Origin: Oceanobacillus salinisoli
GTDB lineage: Bacteria; Bacillota; Bacilli; Bacillales; Amphibacillaceae
Assembly: GCF_009733865.1 (NCBI RefSeq)
Contig: NZ_WOFB01000027.1
Coordinates: 1-64,000, forward strand
Direction of reading: 5' to 3'
Length of the DNA: 64,000 nucleotides
Position numbers and translations under genes: made by a program. How positions within the stretch are numbered: position 1 is the stretch's first letter; each line of letters starts with the position of its first letter. This document shows, one piece after another, positions 43,065 to 51,697 of the stretch. The notes beneath the pieces were generated by a model that saw only the letters and a program-made list of their open reading frames with translations, had not been told where the DNA came from and did no database searches.

Positions 43065-44048
43065 ATGAATGGCTTAAAAGGAATGCACCATGTTACTGCG
43101 ATTACGAGCAGTGCCGAAGAAAATTATCAGTTTTTTACGTATATACTAGGGATGCGTCTAGTTAAGAAAACAGTAAACCAGGATGATATCCAAACTTATC
43201 ATCTATTTTTTGCGGATGATAAGGGTAGCGCGGGGACAGATATGACATTTTTTGATTTCCCAAATATACCAAAAGGAACACACGGTACAAATGAAATTTA
43301 TAAAACGTCATTTCGTGTTCCAAGTGATCAAGCATTAGAATACTGGGTAAAACGTTTTGATCGTTTAGAAGTAAAACATGCTGGAATAAAAGAGCAGTTT
43401 GGGGTAAAAACGCTTTCCTTTACTGATTTTGACGAGCAGCAATATCAGTTGGTATCTGATGAAGGCTTGGATGGTGTTGCACCTGGCACTCCATGGCAAA
43501 AGGGTCCAATTCCATTAGAGTACGCGATTACCGGGTTAGGACCAATCCATGTCCGTATCGCTAATTTTGAATATTTTAAAGAAATGATGGAAAAAGTACT
43601 TCAATTTAAAGAAATCAAACAGGATGGTTCTCTTCACTTATTTGAAGTCGGTGAGGGTGGAAATGGGGCAAGAGTAATTGTGGAGGAAAATGTCGTACTT
43701 CCACAGGCAAGACAGGGGTTTGGTACAGTCCATCATGCTGCGTTTCGGGTAGAGGACCGTGCTGTGCTGGAGCAGTGGATTGAACGCATGGAACGATTTG
43801 GTTTTCAAACATCAGGCTTTGTTGATCGTTTTTACTTTAAGTCCCTGTATGTTCGTGTTGCTCCATATATTTTATTCGAATTTGCAACGGATGGACCTGG
43901 CTTTATGGGAGATGAGCCCTATGAAACACTTGGTGAAAAATTAGCTTTGCCTCCATTTTTTGAAGATAAACGGGAGCAAATTGAGAGCTTAGTAAGACCA
44001 ATCGATACGGTCAGAAGCACTATTGATTTTGAAAAAGAATATGAATAA
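43065..44048 (+). CDS. ring-cleaving dioxygenase (VOC superfamily, MhqO-like)
   Basis: The 327 aa product holds two vicinal-oxygen-chelate modules: GMHHVTAITSSAEENYQFFTYILGMRLVKKTVNQDD at 5-40 and GLGPIHVRIANFEYFKEMMEKVLQF at about 157, with metal ligands His in MHHVT and VHHAAF and Glu in LFEFATDGPGF. Bacillus subtilis MhqO has this form and is induced by quinones and catechols through MhqR. A clear sigma-A promoter precedes the gene, but I see no MhqR palindrome. GGAGG sits before the ATG. Confidence 0.85.
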   Translation: MNGLKGMHHVTAITSSAEENYQFFTYILGMRLVKKTVNQDDIQTYHLFFADDKGSAGTDMTFFDFPNIPKGTHGTNEIYKTSFRVPSDQALEYWVKRFDRLEVKHAGIKEQFGVKTLSFTDFDEQQYQLVSDEGLDGVAPGTPWQKGPIPLEYAITGLGPIHVRIANFEYFKEMMEKVLQFKEIKQDGSLHLFEVGEGGNGARVIVEENVVLPQARQGFGTVHHAAFRVEDRAVLEQWIERMERFGFQTSGFVDRFYFKSLYVRVAPYILFEFATDGPGFMGDEPYETLGEKLALPPFFEDKREQIESLVRPIDTVRSTIDFEKEYE

Positions 44049-44049
44049 G

Positions 44050-44085
44050 ATGTCAGCCGTTTCTCTTATTAGAGGAGCGGCTGAT
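44050..44085. terminator. terminator between mhqO-like gene and maf
   Basis: GTCAGCCG and CGGCTGAT pair with a loop of about 18 nt between convergent genes. Confidence 0.65.
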
Positions 44086-44089
44086 ATGC

Positions 44090-44665
44090 TTAAGCATTTC
44101 TATGGAATTCCATATGCTGGAGCTCCCGCAAAACTCTGGCAACGGGCAAACCAACTACTGAGAAATAATCCCCGTTAATTTTCCTTACTAAATAAGAGCC
44201 GAGTTCCTGAATTCCATAAGCTCCCGCTTTATCCATCGGTTCACCAGATTCGATGTAATTCCAAATTTCCTGATCGGTCAAGGGCCAAAATTCAACAACC
44301 GTTTCTTCGTGAAAAGAAAAATGTTGCTTCCCTTTTATGATGGTGACACCTGTTAATACGTTGTGTTGTCGTCCGGATAGGCTCGTAAGCATGTGATGTG
44401 CTTCGTCTTTATCAGATGGTTTTCCTAGAATTCGCCGATCTAAAAGTACGATAGTGTCTGCGCCAATTACAAAGGCATTAGGGTTCTTGTCCGCAACTAC
44501 AGAAGCCTTTTGCTTGGAAAGGGACATGACGATTTCACCCGGTGGCAAGGTGTGATCGACCGTTTCTTCAACATTGCTTACTATAATTTCAAAGGATAGG
44601 TTAAACTTTTCAAGCAATTCTTTTCTGCGTGGAGACCCAGAAGCAAGTATGAGTCGTTGTTCCAT
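44090..44665 (-). CDS. maf: Maf family nucleoside triphosphate pyrophosphatase
   Basis: The 191 aa product starts MEQRLILASGSPRRKELLEKF, the Maf signature (SxSPRRxxLL). The catalytic Asp lies in VIGADTIVLLDRRILGKPSD; HHMLTSLSGRQHNVLTGV and GEPMDKAGAYGIQELG follow. Maf removes pyrophosphate from dTTP/UTP or modified nucleotides and affects septum formation. I chose the ATG at 44665, with AAAGGA 8 nt upstream, over an in-frame ATG at 44692. In Bacillus subtilis maf lies just ahead of radC/mreB; here those are absent. Confidence 0.93.
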   Translation of the reverse strand: MEQRLILASGSPRRKELLEKFNLSFEIIVSNVEETVDHTLPPGEIVMSLSKQKASVVADKNPNAFVIGADTIVLLDRRILGKPSDKDEAHHMLTSLSGRQHNVLTGVTIIKGKQHFSFHEETVVEFWPLTDQEIWNYIESGEPMDKAGAYGIQELGSYLVRKINGDYFSVVGLPVARVLRELQHMEFHRNA

Positions 44666-44769
44666 ACATTTCATCCTTTCTAGTGTTTTCAAATGACTGG
44701 TTTCTAAAAATTTTGCTTTTGTCAGGAAAGTTTTAATTCGTATTTGATATAAACTCCTGGCTAATGAAA

Positions 44770-45150
44770 ATTCCTATCGTGATACTCTCGCTTGTTCTAA
44801 TAATGATAGTGTGCATGCAGTCGCTCCGGTAGAATACTACGGTTCGTGGGCACGACTTAAAGCCTCATCAAGGAAAGCTGTAAGTGCGCCTTAGTCTTCT
44901 ATTAACGCTCCGTAGTAGGCTTCCTCGACGCAAGGGAACAAAGAAGATCACTCAGTAGTGCCTGCACTGCTAAAGTCTAAACACGAGTGATAAATGCCCT
45001 CTACTGGTTGATATCCCGATTGCGCTGGTTGAAATGCGCCCCCGTTGTGTTGATATTTTGTACACGGTTGATATCTGCTTCTTTATGGTCACCCGCGGAA
45101 GTGGGTAGTGTATTTCCGCAGCGGTAGTATTATCTCAAATTAAACTAATT
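44770..45150. repeat. R2-like composite repeat block
   Basis: Bases 44770-44860 (CGCTTGTTCTAATAATGATA, then a GCAGTCGCTCCGGTAGAATA stretch) match 53037-53120. Bases 45095-45130 (GGTAGTGTATTTCCGCAGCG) match the end of R2 unit a. No gene is seen in 44666-45344. Confidence 0.65.
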
Positions 45151-45344
45151 TACATTTTATATAAATTCAAAACAACAAATTTGCGTAAAGAGCCTTTCGA
45201 ATTAATCAATATTGACCATATCTTAACAGAGTTGAGAATGGTGCTCAATATTTAACCGTTCGTTTACGATGGACTAAACGGTTGTAATGTTTGCGGAATA
45301 TTCATACATCGATTACACTAAATTTATAGAAAGGGGATGAATCA

Positions 45345-46202
45345 ATGGAAAAACTGCAAGTAGGAAGAGCTAGGTTAACATGGTTAAATGGCGGTGTGAC
45401 GTTTTTGGATGGCGGTGCCATGTTTGGTGTGGTCCCAAAGGCTTTATGGAGTAAGTTATACCCACATAACGAGAAAAACCAAATTGAGCTCCGTACTGAC
45501 CCAATTTTATTACAGATGGACGGAAAAAATTTTCTCATTGAATCTGGGGTTGGGAAGGATAAGTTTACAGACAAGCAGATTCGAAATTTCGGTGTACTTG
45601 AACAGTCATCTATTGAAGCGTCTCTCGCCGAAATGGACTTAACAGTAAACGATATAGATGCCGTATTGATGACCCACCTGCATTTTGATCATGCATGTGG
45701 ATTAACAAAGAAATTAGACGAGGATCAGTATGAATCTGTTTTTACGAACGCGACGATTTTCACCTCGGCTATAGAATGGAATGAAATGCGCAATCCAAAT
45801 ATCCGCTCGATAAATACATATTGGGAAAGGAACTGGCAGCCGATTGAGGAGCAAGTAGAAACATTCGCTGACGAGGTAGAGATTACCAAGGGACTTCGTA
45901 TGATATATACAGGAGGGCATAGTGATGGCCATGCCATTGTTGTTTTTGAAGATGGCGATGAGTCCTTTGTCCATATGGGTGATTTAATGGCGACCCATGC
46001 CCATCAAAATAAATTATGGGCGATGGCTTATGATGATTATCCAGTAACCTCTGTTCATGAAAAGGAAAACTGGATGGATTTTGGCTATAGCAAGGAAGCA
46101 TGGTATACGTTTTACCATGATGCTTATTGCCGGGCGATTAAATTTGATCAAACCGGAAAGAAAATAGATGAAGTAAAACGGGAAAGGTATGAATATAAAT
46201 AA
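45345..46202 (+). CDS. ytnP: YtnP family metallo-beta-lactamase-fold lactonase
   Basis: The 285 aa product closely follows Bacillus subtilis YtnP from end to end: ARLTWLNGGVTFLDGGAMFGVVPKALW at the N terminus, the zinc motif THLHFDHACG (about 107-116), EMRNPNIRSINTYW, GGHSDGHAIV, and the DLMATHAHQNKLWAMAYDDYP ligands. YtnP hydrolyses acyl-homoserine lactones and blocks Streptomyces signalling. It opens the segment syntenic with Bacillus subtilis. AAAGGGGATG precedes the start. Confidence 0.92.
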   Translation: MEKLQVGRARLTWLNGGVTFLDGGAMFGVVPKALWSKLYPHNEKNQIELRTDPILLQMDGKNFLIESGVGKDKFTDKQIRNFGVLEQSSIEASLAEMDLTVNDIDAVLMTHLHFDHACGLTKKLDEDQYESVFTNATIFTSAIEWNEMRNPNIRSINTYWERNWQPIEEQVETFADEVEITKGLRMIYTGGHSDGHAIVVFEDGDESFVHMGDLMATHAHQNKLWAMAYDDYPVTSVHEKENWMDFGYSKEAWYTFYHDAYCRAIKFDQTGKKIDEVKRERYEYK

Positions 46203-46206
46203 CCAA

Positions 46207-46560
46207 TCGGTTGCCCTTTGGAGCGGAGGGCAGTCGAATACTGAGGGCAGCTTGAAGACTTTGCAGGATAAGGGAGGCTTCGACAGGGGTTACATCGCAA
46301 GCACGTAGAAAAAGTGCTTTTCTTTTTCACGTTAGGAAAGTATAAAATTTTAGCACGAAGAGGATTCGACGTAGTTAAAATTTTAAATGTACCAAGTATA
46401 AGAAAAACTAACGCATTCGCTAAAGGACGAGCGAATGCGAGTTTTTCTAACAAGGAAGTGATTTTCTTCCGGGGAGGCTAAACCGTTGCCCTAAGGTACT
46501 CGACTGCTCGCAGTGGAATCGGGCAGTGCACTTACACTTACGTCGCATTTTATATCAAAT
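46207..46560. repeat. R2 composite repeat, unit b, interrupted by R3
   Basis: The left part (46207-46328) and right part (46451-46560) join to give the same continuous sequence as at 41220-41350; the middle is an R3 element. Ends with CTTACGTCGCATTTTATATC as in the copy at 31622. Confidence 0.82.
46329..46450. repeat. R3 MITE-like repeat inserted within R2
   Basis: About 122 bp from ACGTTAGGAAAG to GAGTTTTTCTAA, closely matching 9549-9669. It splits the R2 junction TTTTTC-AAGGAAGTG. Terminal GTTAG and CTAAC are inverted. At most one base (C) is duplicated at the site. Confidence 0.85.
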
Positions 46561-46637
46561 GCGAGATAGTACTTTCCTCCATAGGCAACTATCTTTTTAG
46601 AAATCAGCCTAAACAAAAAATCGGCATAGGCCGATTT

Positions 46638-46952
46638 TTATTCTGTCTCCGTTGCTGAAATGACTCCTCCAGTTTCCACGTCGACGTAAAATTCATATTG
46701 TTTATTTTCACCGTCAATATTTCTGGTAATACCTCCACGATAGGCTGTGTAACGGAGACCATTTTTTTCAATCTCTTCTGGTTTCATATAGATCCAGGAT
46801 CCACTTATCGGACTGGATTTTTTAAATGTTTCCTTTGCATTTTTTAATGCATTTTCAGGACTGATTTTTTGATGGGTTTGTACTTGCTGGTTCAAAACAT
46901 ATCCCACAGCAAAACCGATTCCAGCTGCAAGAAGAATGTTGCGTTTTTTCAT
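46638..46952 (-). CDS. PepSY domain membrane-anchored protein
   Basis: A 104 aa product with an N-terminal membrane anchor (NILLAAGIGFAVGYVLNQQV) and a PepSY-like domain: SPENALKNAKETFKKSSPISGSW and QYEFYVDVETGGVISATETE. PepSY domains are thought to inhibit peptidases. It matches in place and size Bacillus subtilis YtzB, next to ytnP and ytoP, as I recall. AGGAGG precedes the ATG. Confidence 0.8.
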   Translation of the reverse strand: MKKRNILLAAGIGFAVGYVLNQQVQTHQKISPENALKNAKETFKKSSPISGSWIYMKPEEIEKNGLRYTAYRGGITRNIDGENKQYEFYVDVETGGVISATETE

Positions 46953-47130
46953 TTTATACCTCCTGGAAATTTTCCTTTTAAAGTATGTTTACGTACATTT
47001 CTTTGTCATTATTGTATATAAGTCAGTATAACCTATTCATGAATAAATTGAAATTAGGATATCATTAGTGGAAAAGGAAGAATCATTTCCGTTATACTTG
47101 GTATGTACATAGAAAAGTGGAGGTATTTTA

Positions 47131-48195
47131 ATGAACCAAGATACACTTGATCTTTTTAAAAATTTAACTGAATTGCAAGGGGCACCGGGAAATGAACAAC
47201 CTGTACGTGCTTTAATGAAAAAAGAATTAGAAAAGTACTCCGATGAATTAATCCAGGACAATCTTGGTGGTGTATTTGGAGTAAAACACGGGAAAGGGCC
47301 AAAAGTAATGGTTGCTGGTCATATGGATGAAGTCGGCTTTATGGTCACACAAATTACAGACAATGGTATGATTCGTTTTCAACCACTCGGAGGCTGGTGG
47401 AATCAGGTTATGCTTGCGCAACGCATGCAAGTGATGACAAAGAATGGTCCTGTCATTGGTGTAATTGGATCCATTCCGCCACATTTATTAACGGATGCAC
47501 AGCGTAAGAAACCGATGGAAATAAAAAATATGCTTCTTGATATCGGTGCGGATGATAAAGAAGACGTGAAAAGGATTGGGGTAAGGCCAGGAGATTCTAT
47601 TGTACCAGTTACACCATTCCAGCCAATGGCCAACAAAAAGAAGATTATGGCTAAAGCATGGGATAATCGTTATGGTTGCGGACTATCGATTGAATTGTTA
47701 AAAGAAGTCCAAAACGAGACACTTCCAAATGAACTATATTCTGGTGCCACTGTACAAGAAGAAGTGGGATTAAGAGGTGCAAAAGTTGCTTCAAATATGA
47801 TCAAGCCAGATATAGCCTATGTTCTCGATGCGTCACCGGCAAACGATGCTTCAGGTGACAAGTCAGCATTTGGTCAGTTAGGAAAAGGTGCACTGGTAAG
47901 AATCTTTGACCGCTCCATGATTACTCATCGCGGAATACGTGAATTCGTTCTGGATACAGCAGAATCCAATGAAATTCCTTATCAGTATTTCATTTCTCAA
48001 GGTGGAACGGATGCAGGAAGTATCCATCTATCCAATGATGGAGTGCCCAGTACAGTAATTGGCATTTGCTCCCGCTATATTCATACATCTGCATCAATTA
48101 TTCATGTGGATGACTATGCTGCTGCAAAAGAGCTTCTTGTCAAGTTAGTGAAAGCAACGGATCAAAATACAGTAGATCAAATACGTTCTAAGTAA
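47131..48195 (+). CDS. ytoP: M42 family aminopeptidase YtoP
   Basis: The 354 aa product is an M42 glutamyl/deblocking aminopeptidase. Metal ligands and catalytic residues are visible: His/Asp in [11 protein letters not shown] (about 66), Asp in AWDNRYGCG (about 180), catalytic Glu and ligand Glu in [11 protein letters not shown] (about 210), Asp in VLDASPAND, and the late His in GGTDAGSIH. Such enzymes form large complexes that trim peptides from the N terminus. GGAGG precedes the ATG; a terminator follows. Confidence 0.92.
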   Translation: MNQDTLDLFKNLTELQGAPGNEQPVRALMKKELEKYSDELIQDNLGGVFGVKHGKGPKVMVAGHMDEVGFMVTQITDNGMIRFQPLGGWWNQVMLAQRMQVMTKNGPVIGVIGSIPPHLLTDAQRKKPMEIKNMLLDIGADDKEDVKRIGVRPGDSIVPVTPFQPMANKKKIMAKAWDNRYGCGLSIELLKEVQNETLPNELYSGATVQEEVGLRGAKVASNMIKPDIAYVLDASPANDASGDKSAFGQLGKGALVRIFDRSMITHRGIREFVLDTAESNEIPYQYFISQGGTDAGSIHLSNDGVPSTVIGICSRYIHTSASIIHVDDYAAAKELLVKLVKATDQNTVDQIRSK

Positions 48196-48198
48196 TTG

Positions 48199-48236
48199 AT
48201 AACTGCTGTCTGTCTCAACCGGCAGCAGTTATTTGC
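48199..48236 (+). terminator. terminator after ytoP
   Basis: AACTGCTG and CAGCAGTT stem with a loop of about 14 nt; T-run is short. Confidence 0.65.
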
Positions 48237-48254
48237 GTCAAAGGAGTTTTCAAT

Positions 48255-48761
48255 ATGAAGATCGTTATAGGGTCAAAAAATCCTACAAAAATAAATGCAG
48301 TGAAAGAAATTTTTGCAGAAGCAGATGTTTCCGAAATGGATGTTCCTTCCAAGGTATCTGCACAGCCTTTTTCTGATGAAGAAACAAGAATCGGAGCAAT
48401 TAATCGGGCGAAGCAGTGCAAAGATTCAGCCTCTCAAACGATTGGAATTGGGCTTGAGGGCGGAGTCATGTATGTGGAGGATGAACTTTATCTCTGTAAT
48501 TGGGGAGCACTCGTTACAGAAGATGAGCGAGTATTTACTGCAAGTGGTGCTCGAATCACATTGCCAAAAGAAATTGATGAACAGCTGAGGCGGGGCTTGG
48601 AACTTGGGGAAATCATGGATGAATATGCAAAACGGGAGGAAGTTCGTAAAAAAGAAGGCACAATCGGCATCTTTACAAATGATCTCATCTCAAGGCAGGA
48701 AATGTTTTGTCATGTCGTGCAGTTGTTGCGCGGCCAGTGGGAATACTGGAGTAAACAGTAA
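48255..48761 (+). CDS. DUF84 / YjjX-type inosine/xanthosine triphosphatase
   Basis: The 168 aa product begins MKIVIGSKNPTKINAVKEIF, the NTPase-like opening of DUF84 proteins, and continues with PFSDEETRIGAINRAKQC, IGIGLEGGVMYVEDELYLCNWGAL, and a C-terminal DLISRQEMFCHVVQLLRGQW. YjjX breaks down ITP and XTP to protect nucleic acids from deaminated bases. GGAG precedes the ATG, 59 nt after ytoP. A strong terminator follows. Confidence 0.85.
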   Translation: MKIVIGSKNPTKINAVKEIFAEADVSEMDVPSKVSAQPFSDEETRIGAINRAKQCKDSASQTIGIGLEGGVMYVEDELYLCNWGALVTEDERVFTASGARITLPKEIDEQLRRGLELGEIMDEYAKREEVRKKEGTIGIFTNDLISRQEMFCHVVQLLRGQWEYWSKQ

Positions 48762-48769
48762 TAAAGGGA

Positions 48770-48808
48770 AAGCAAGGATGCTTATAATAAAGCATTCTTG
48801 CTTTTTCA
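48770..48808. terminator. terminator after DUF84 gene
   Basis: AAAGCAAGGATGCTT and AAGCATTCTTGCTTT form a long stem followed by T-runs. Confidence 0.88.
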
Positions 48809-48827
48809 TTATATAAGAAAGTATAAA

Positions 48828-49252
48828 TTTGCGCTTTGATTGTCTAGCTCCATCGCCCAGCGACTAGCGGACTTCCCTCACCTCCGTACATAAAGAAGAC
48901 TTGCCGATTGGTGAAACCAGAGGCTTAGTCGCACTTATACCCTTGCGGTGAAAGTCAACATCGACTCAGGTTTTTAGGAAGGCCGACTAAAAGCGGGCTA
49001 GCGCTCAGGCGTCGGCATACCCCTATGAAGGGGCATGTTTCCTTTTCGCTCTTCAAGCATAAGATTCACTAAGATTTTTACATTCGTAAAAATCAAGATC
49101 ATCTAATCTCCTACGGGGACTGTTCGGTTAAAACCGCCGCTTTGCGCGACAACACCGAACCACCTGGCATGGCCAGGCGCAAAAGGTTTTCGGTGGGACG
49201 AGTAATCGCAGTCCCAGTCCGTACGTTGCTAAACGGGCGCTCGCGCTTTTCT
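48828..49252. repeat. R1 long non-coding repeat, copy A
   Basis: About 425 bp, matching 52527-52970 at roughly 95% by eye. It contains a CCCCTATGAAGGGG hairpin, a GATTTTTACATTCGTAAAAA-TC hairpin, a CGGTTAAAACCG dyad, a CCTGGCATGGCCAGG stem and a GGGCGCTCGCGC tail next to a T-run. Changes between copies fall mostly in loops. No coding frame is shared. It directly abuts the end of ytoQ. Confidence 0.85.
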
Positions 49253-49254
49253 TA

Positions 49255-49695
49255 TTATTCATAAATGTAGGCCAGAACGTCCAGTGCTTGTTCAACTGTT
49301 TCAACGGTGACATTAGCCTTATTTGATAGTTCTTTTAATGGATGAATTAAGGAAGATGGACGCACAATAATAGTAGGTTTATTCATGGTAATTGCTGCGC
49401 TTGCATCCATTGCTGTATTCCATTGCTTGTATTTTTCACCAAACAAAGCGATCACAATATCTGCTTTTTGCATCAAGACTTGCGTTCTAAAATTATTGAT
49501 CTCGGAAGCTGCATCATCTTTATAAAGGGCACTGGGCTGTTCCCCTAGAATAGCTTCACCAATATTGTCCGAACGCTCATGATTGGTTTGCGGTGCAACA
49601 AAGGTAAGTGGAAGTTTCTTTTCCTTCGCTATTTGTTCTACTTGTTCACGCCAATTGTCATGGATCTGGCCAGCTAAATAAACGGTTAATTCCAT
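49255..49695 (-). CDS. ytoQ: YtoQ family protein
   Basis: The 146 aa product begins MELTVYLAGQIHDNWREQV and shows VAPQTNHERSDNIGE, DKADIVIALFGEKYKQWNTAMDASAA and KPTIIVRPSSLIHPLKELS, as in Bacillus subtilis YtoQ (nucleoside deoxyribosyltransferase-like fold). Its function is unknown. The ATG at 49695 has AAGGAGG 8 nt upstream; the longer frame to 49758 would include that site. The gene lies between copies of repeat and runs against the neighbouring genes. Confidence 0.9.
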   Translation of the reverse strand: MELTVYLAGQIHDNWREQVEQIAKEKKLPLTFVAPQTNHERSDNIGEAILGEQPSALYKDDAASEINNFRTQVLMQKADIVIALFGEKYKQWNTAMDASAAITMNKPTIIVRPSSLIHPLKELSNKANVTVETVEQALDVLAYIYE

Positions 49696-49851
49696 TTTGA
49701 TCTCCTCCTTGGGTAATCTTTCCTTTTTATAGTAAATGAATTTTTTAAAGATTGCCAAGAAATCGCATACAAGTCATATGATTTTTATATTCATGCATTT
49801 TTTAGTAAGATAATGATTGGTATAAAAGGACTATTAATGGAGGACAAACAA

Positions 49852-50367
49852 GTGAAAATGACATTAAAAACATGGTTCATTTTTTTCATTGCAACAATAG
49901 CCCTTGGAGGCTGTAACACACCAACGGAAGAAGAGGCAGTAATGCAGGCAAGAGAAGAAGCCATAATGGTTTTTGAAGAGGATACTCCAATAGAGTCGAA
50001 TACCGAATTGGATGATACGGCTTTGTACATTTCTAATAAAATGGAAGTCCAAAATGCGGATAAAAATAATTTAATTCTTGAGGATGGAAATCAGACATAC
50101 ATTTTATTCAACAATCCGATTGAAGATCAATTTAGTGAGTTAAATTATCACGCTGCAGAAACTAACCAGGCATTGATTCTTGAATCATTCCAGGACAATG
50201 AGAAGTTTGGCTATATACGTGTTCTTCCAGATGAAGAAGAAGGGTACGAACTTCAGGTAGGTGTTGGCGGTGTGAAAATCACTACCTATACTTCAAAAGA
50301 GAATCTATCCGATGATGCAGAGGAAATGATGAAAATGGCTAAATACTATGCTTTAAATCAGTCATAG
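49852..50367 (+). CDS. predicted lipoprotein of unknown function
   Basis: About 171 aa from a GTG start 8 nt behind GGAGGA. The N terminus is a lipoprotein signal (MTLKTWFIFFIATIALGGC) with the lipobox at LGGC, so the mature protein is anchored outside the membrane. The rest is acidic and soluble with a beta-rich centre (NKNNLILEDGNQTYILF, FGYIRVLPDEEEGYELQVGVGGVKI). I do not recognise the family. It precedes ytpP but has its own ribosome site and 57 nt gap. Confidence 0.75.
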   Translation: MKMTLKTWFIFFIATIALGGCNTPTEEEAVMQAREEAIMVFEEDTPIESNTELDDTALYISNKMEVQNADKNNLILEDGNQTYILFNNPIEDQFSELNYHAAETNQALILESFQDNEKFGYIRVLPDEEEGYELQVGVGGVKITTYTSKENLSDDAEEMMKMAKYYALNQS

Positions 50368-50424
50368 TGTCTGTTATTTGAAAGATAGATAAATCAGCGC
50401 TATGATTGTCAAAAAGGGAGATGG

Positions 50425-50748
50425 ATGATAGTGAAACAGTTGGACTCTGTAGCTGAATATAATGAGTTAACCGAAAATAAAGACGTTATTATGGTGTTTT
50501 CAGCTAATTGGTGCATAGACTGCCGAGTAATAGAACCGGAATTACCGGAGATAGAGAACGCTTTTCCAGAATATACTTTTGTTAAGGTTGACCGGGATCA
50601 ATTTATTGACATTTGCCAAGAAAATGATATTTTAGGCATTCCCAGTTTTCTTGCTTATAAAAATGGAAAAGAAGTAGGGCGATTTGTGAGTAAAGATCGC
50701 AAAACAAAAGAAGAAATAACGTATTTTATAAGCGGTCTGTCAGTATAA
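50425..50748 (+). CDS. ytpP: thioredoxin-like protein YtpP
   Basis: The 107 aa thioredoxin fold has the active-site pair in SANWCIDCRVIEPELPEIE (WCxxC at about 30-34) and the cis-proline region in LGIPSFLAYKNGKEVGRF. The CIDC dipeptide differs from the CGPC of TrxA, so redox partners differ. It fits Bacillus subtilis YtpP by size and place. Start is ATG at 50425 or GTG at 50431, both behind AAAGGGAG. A terminator follows. Confidence 0.9.
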   Translation: MIVKQLDSVAEYNELTENKDVIMVFSANWCIDCRVIEPELPEIENAFPEYTFVKVDRDQFIDICQENDILGIPSFLAYKNGKEVGRFVSKDRKTKEEITYFISGLSV

Positions 50749-50757
50749 ATTAATGGA

Positions 50758-50791
50758 TATGACAATCGGCTCTCTTCTGCCGGTTGTCTTT
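50758..50791 (+). terminator. terminator after ytpP
   Basis: GACAATCGGC and GCCGGTTGTC pair around TCTCTTCT, followed by TTTCGTTT. Confidence 0.75.
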
Positions 50792-50801
50792 CGTTTCACC
50801 A

Positions 50802-50862
50802 TAGGAAAGTATGAAATTTTAGTTGACGTAACCAATTTTTTAACGTTAGAAGTATAAGAAAG
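50802..50862. repeat. R3 repeat, truncated, fused to ytpQ ribosome site
   Basis: Keeps ATAGGAAAGTATGAAATTTT and, further on, AGTATAAGAAA, where R3 copies normally run on into the right hairpin. Here the hairpin is gone and the sequence continues as GGAGGG, the ytpQ ribosome site. Confidence 0.65.
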
Positions 50863-50875
50863 GAGGGTGTTTCTG

Positions 50876-51682
50876 GTGAAAATGACTAACTTACAGATGA
50901 AGAAAAAGCTTGAAGAACGCTTAGCTAACAATCAATGGCGTACTTCCTTTAATCGTGATAAAGATACATTTCGGGTTGAATGGAAAGATTCGAAGCAGGG
51001 GATTACCATTTCATTGCCTAGTGTTATTGGAAAGTATAATGAACGAGGAGAAGATGCGGTTGATGAGTTAGAGGAACATGTAACGGAAGCACTTCGTATT
51101 ATGAACGAAACACATCAATTAACAGGGATGGAAAAACAGATCTATCCTGTTATTCGATCCACATCTTTTCCAACCGAAACGAAAAAAGGTGTAAAATTAG
51201 TTACAAAGAATCATACTGCAGAGACTAGAATTTTTTATGCGCTGGATTTGGGGAAATCCTATCAATTAATCGATGAAGGGCTATTGGAAAAAGAGGGTTG
51301 GGACAAAGAAAGAGTGGATGAAATTGCAAGCTTTAATGTTCGCTCTCTATCTACTGAACCGAAAAAAGATACGGTAGCAGGAAATGATTTTTACTTTATA
51401 GCCACTCAGGATGGATATGATGCAAGCCGTATCTTAAATGAAGCTTTCCTCGAAGAAATGAAAGCAAACGCAAAAGGTGAAGTAGCAATTGCTGTACCAC
51501 ATCAGGATGTTCTCATTGTTGCGGATGTTCAAAATAGTACTGGCTATGATATATTAGCGCAAATGACCATGAATTTTTTTGCTGAAGGACGGATTCCAAT
51601 TACGTCACTTCCACTTATTTATGAGGACAGGAAATTGGAACCCATCTTTATTCTTGCAAAAAATCGACCAGAGAAACGGTAA
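50876..51682 (+). CDS. ytpQ: YtpQ (DUF1444) family protein
   Basis: About 268 aa from the GTG at 50876, 9 nt behind AGGAGGG. The product follows DUF1444: MKKKLEERLANNQWRTSFNRDKDTFRVEWKDS at the start, KQIYPVIRSTSFPTET in the middle, VAVPHQDVLIVADVQN and PLIYEDRKLEPIFILAKN at the end. Soluble, function unknown, always next to ytpR and ytpP in Bacillaceae. It ends 15 nt before ytpR, so they are co-transcribed. Confidence 0.88.
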   Translation: MKMTNLQMKKKLEERLANNQWRTSFNRDKDTFRVEWKDSKQGITISLPSVIGKYNERGEDAVDELEEHVTEALRIMNETHQLTGMEKQIYPVIRSTSFPTETKKGVKLVTKNHTAETRIFYALDLGKSYQLIDEGLLEKEGWDKERVDEIASFNVRSLSTEPKKDTVAGNDFYFIATQDGYDASRILNEAFLEEMKANAKGEVAIAVPHQDVLIVADVQNSTGYDILAQMTMNFFAEGRIPITSLPLIYEDRKLEPIFILAKNRPEKR

Positions 51683-51697
51683 GAAAGGATGAACGAA

